From Chromatiales bacterium (GTDB lineage Bacteria; Pseudomonadota; Gammaproteobacteria; Thiohalospirales; Thiohalospiraceae): DNA of 5,710 nt. The notes beneath the pieces are model-generated. The model had not been told where the DNA came from. It was given only the letters and a program-made list of their open reading frames with translations, and searched no databases. The stretch lies in assembly GCA_026984715.1 (NCBI GenBank), contig JALSRO010000020.1, positions 1 through 5,710 of the forward strand. The letters run 5' to 3'. The position numbers and the translations under genes were made by a program. Shown here one piece after another: positions 5,495 to 5,710 of this stretch. How positions within the stretch are numbered: the stretch's first letter is position 1; the number at the start of each line of letters is the position of its first letter.

Positions 5495-5710
5495 ACCCGA
5501 ATCCCGCCCGTGCACCCATCTGGTCCCGGCGGCTGGCGGAGTACCGGCAGCGTCTGACCCCGCCCGAGCTGGTGGTGGAGGGCAAGCTGACCCGCATGGT
5601 CGGCCTGACCCTGGAGGCGGTGGGTTGTCACGCCCCCATCGGCGCCAACTGCATGGTGGTCAACAGCGATGGCAGTCGCATAGAAGCAGAGGTGGTGGGC
5701 TTTGCCGCCG
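5491..5710 (+). CDS. fliI: Flagellum-specific export ATPase FliI, N-terminal end (3' partial)
   Basis: The first 73 codons of FliI, the hexameric ATPase that unfolds and feeds substrates to the flagellar type III export gate. The visible part is the regulatory N-terminus, which contacts FliH, and the beginning of the F1-ATPase-like beta-barrel domain. Family features are GKLTRMVGLTLEAVG (residues about 31-45), APIGANCMV and EAEVVGFAA at the window end, which align with the usual LTRxxGLxLEAxG and EVVGF pattern. The Walker A motif and catalytic residues lie beyond the window. The ATG overlaps the fliH stop as ATGA, with AAGGTGG at 5481-5487 as ribosome binding site, so fliH and fliI are probably translationally coupled, fitting two proteins that act as one complex. 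The identification is firm from sequence plus position. Confidence 0.95.
   Translation, partial: MNPNPARAPIWSRRLAEYRQRLTPPELVVEGKLTRMVGLTLEAVGCHAPIGANCMVVNSDGSRIEAEVVGFAA

Noticed and set aside
1..5710. Search for a novel system, mobile element, CRISPR array or RNA gene
   Set aside because: Every stretch is accounted for by contiguous flagellar genes in a known order; no foreign-looking segment, terminal repeats or tRNA-like fold was seen.

Overview
This window is a stretch of a polar-type flagellar gene cluster from a GC-rich gammaproteobacterium. All genes lie on the + strand in the order fleS (3' end only), fleR, fliE, fliF, fliG, fliH, fliI (5' end only). A FleS/FleR-type two-component pair directly ahead of fliEFGHI is the arrangement known from Pseudomonas (fleSR-fliEFGHIJ) and Vibrio (flrBC-fliEFGHIJ). 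It differs from the peritrichous enteric layout, where fliE is divergent from fliF and there is no sigma-54 activator. The genus cannot be read from the sequence.

Layout: positions 1-260 hold the catalytic ATPase end of the sensor kinase FleS. Positions 278-1615 hold its partner FleR, a complete receiver / AAA+ / Fis-type HTH activator of sigma-54 polymerase. Positions 1651-1965 encode FliE, the junction protein between the MS ring and the rod. Positions 2018-3658 encode FliF, the MS-ring protein with two membrane segments. Positions 3651-4685 encode FliG, the torque-transmitting C-ring protein, overlapping fliF by 8 nt. Positions 4730-5494 encode FliH, the regulator of the export ATPase. From 5491 to the window end is the N-terminus of FliI, the export ATPase, overlapping fliH by 4 nt. 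Coding density is very high: no gap exceeds about 52 bases, and there are no RNA genes, mobile elements, CRISPR arrays or rho-independent terminators.

How they work together: FleS phosphorylates FleR, and FleR-P activates sigma-54-dependent middle flagellar genes. The following genes build the basal body outward from the membrane: FliF forms the MS ring, FliG sits on its cytoplasmic face, FliE joins ring to rod, and FliH/FliI energise and deliver export substrates. The overlaps or tight spacing fit a single polycistronic message.

No unfamiliar multi-gene system is present; this is conserved core machinery. The points that deserve a second look are small. They are (a) a run of eight G residues in fleR between the AAA+ and HTH domains, where a slip of one base either way truncates the protein before its HTH; (b) a good sigma-54 -24/-12 match just after that run, inside fleR; (c) two tandem short hairpins abutting the fliE ribosome binding site; (d) a fliF start without an evident Shine-Dalgarno; and (e) an eight-glycine GxxxG ladder in FliH.
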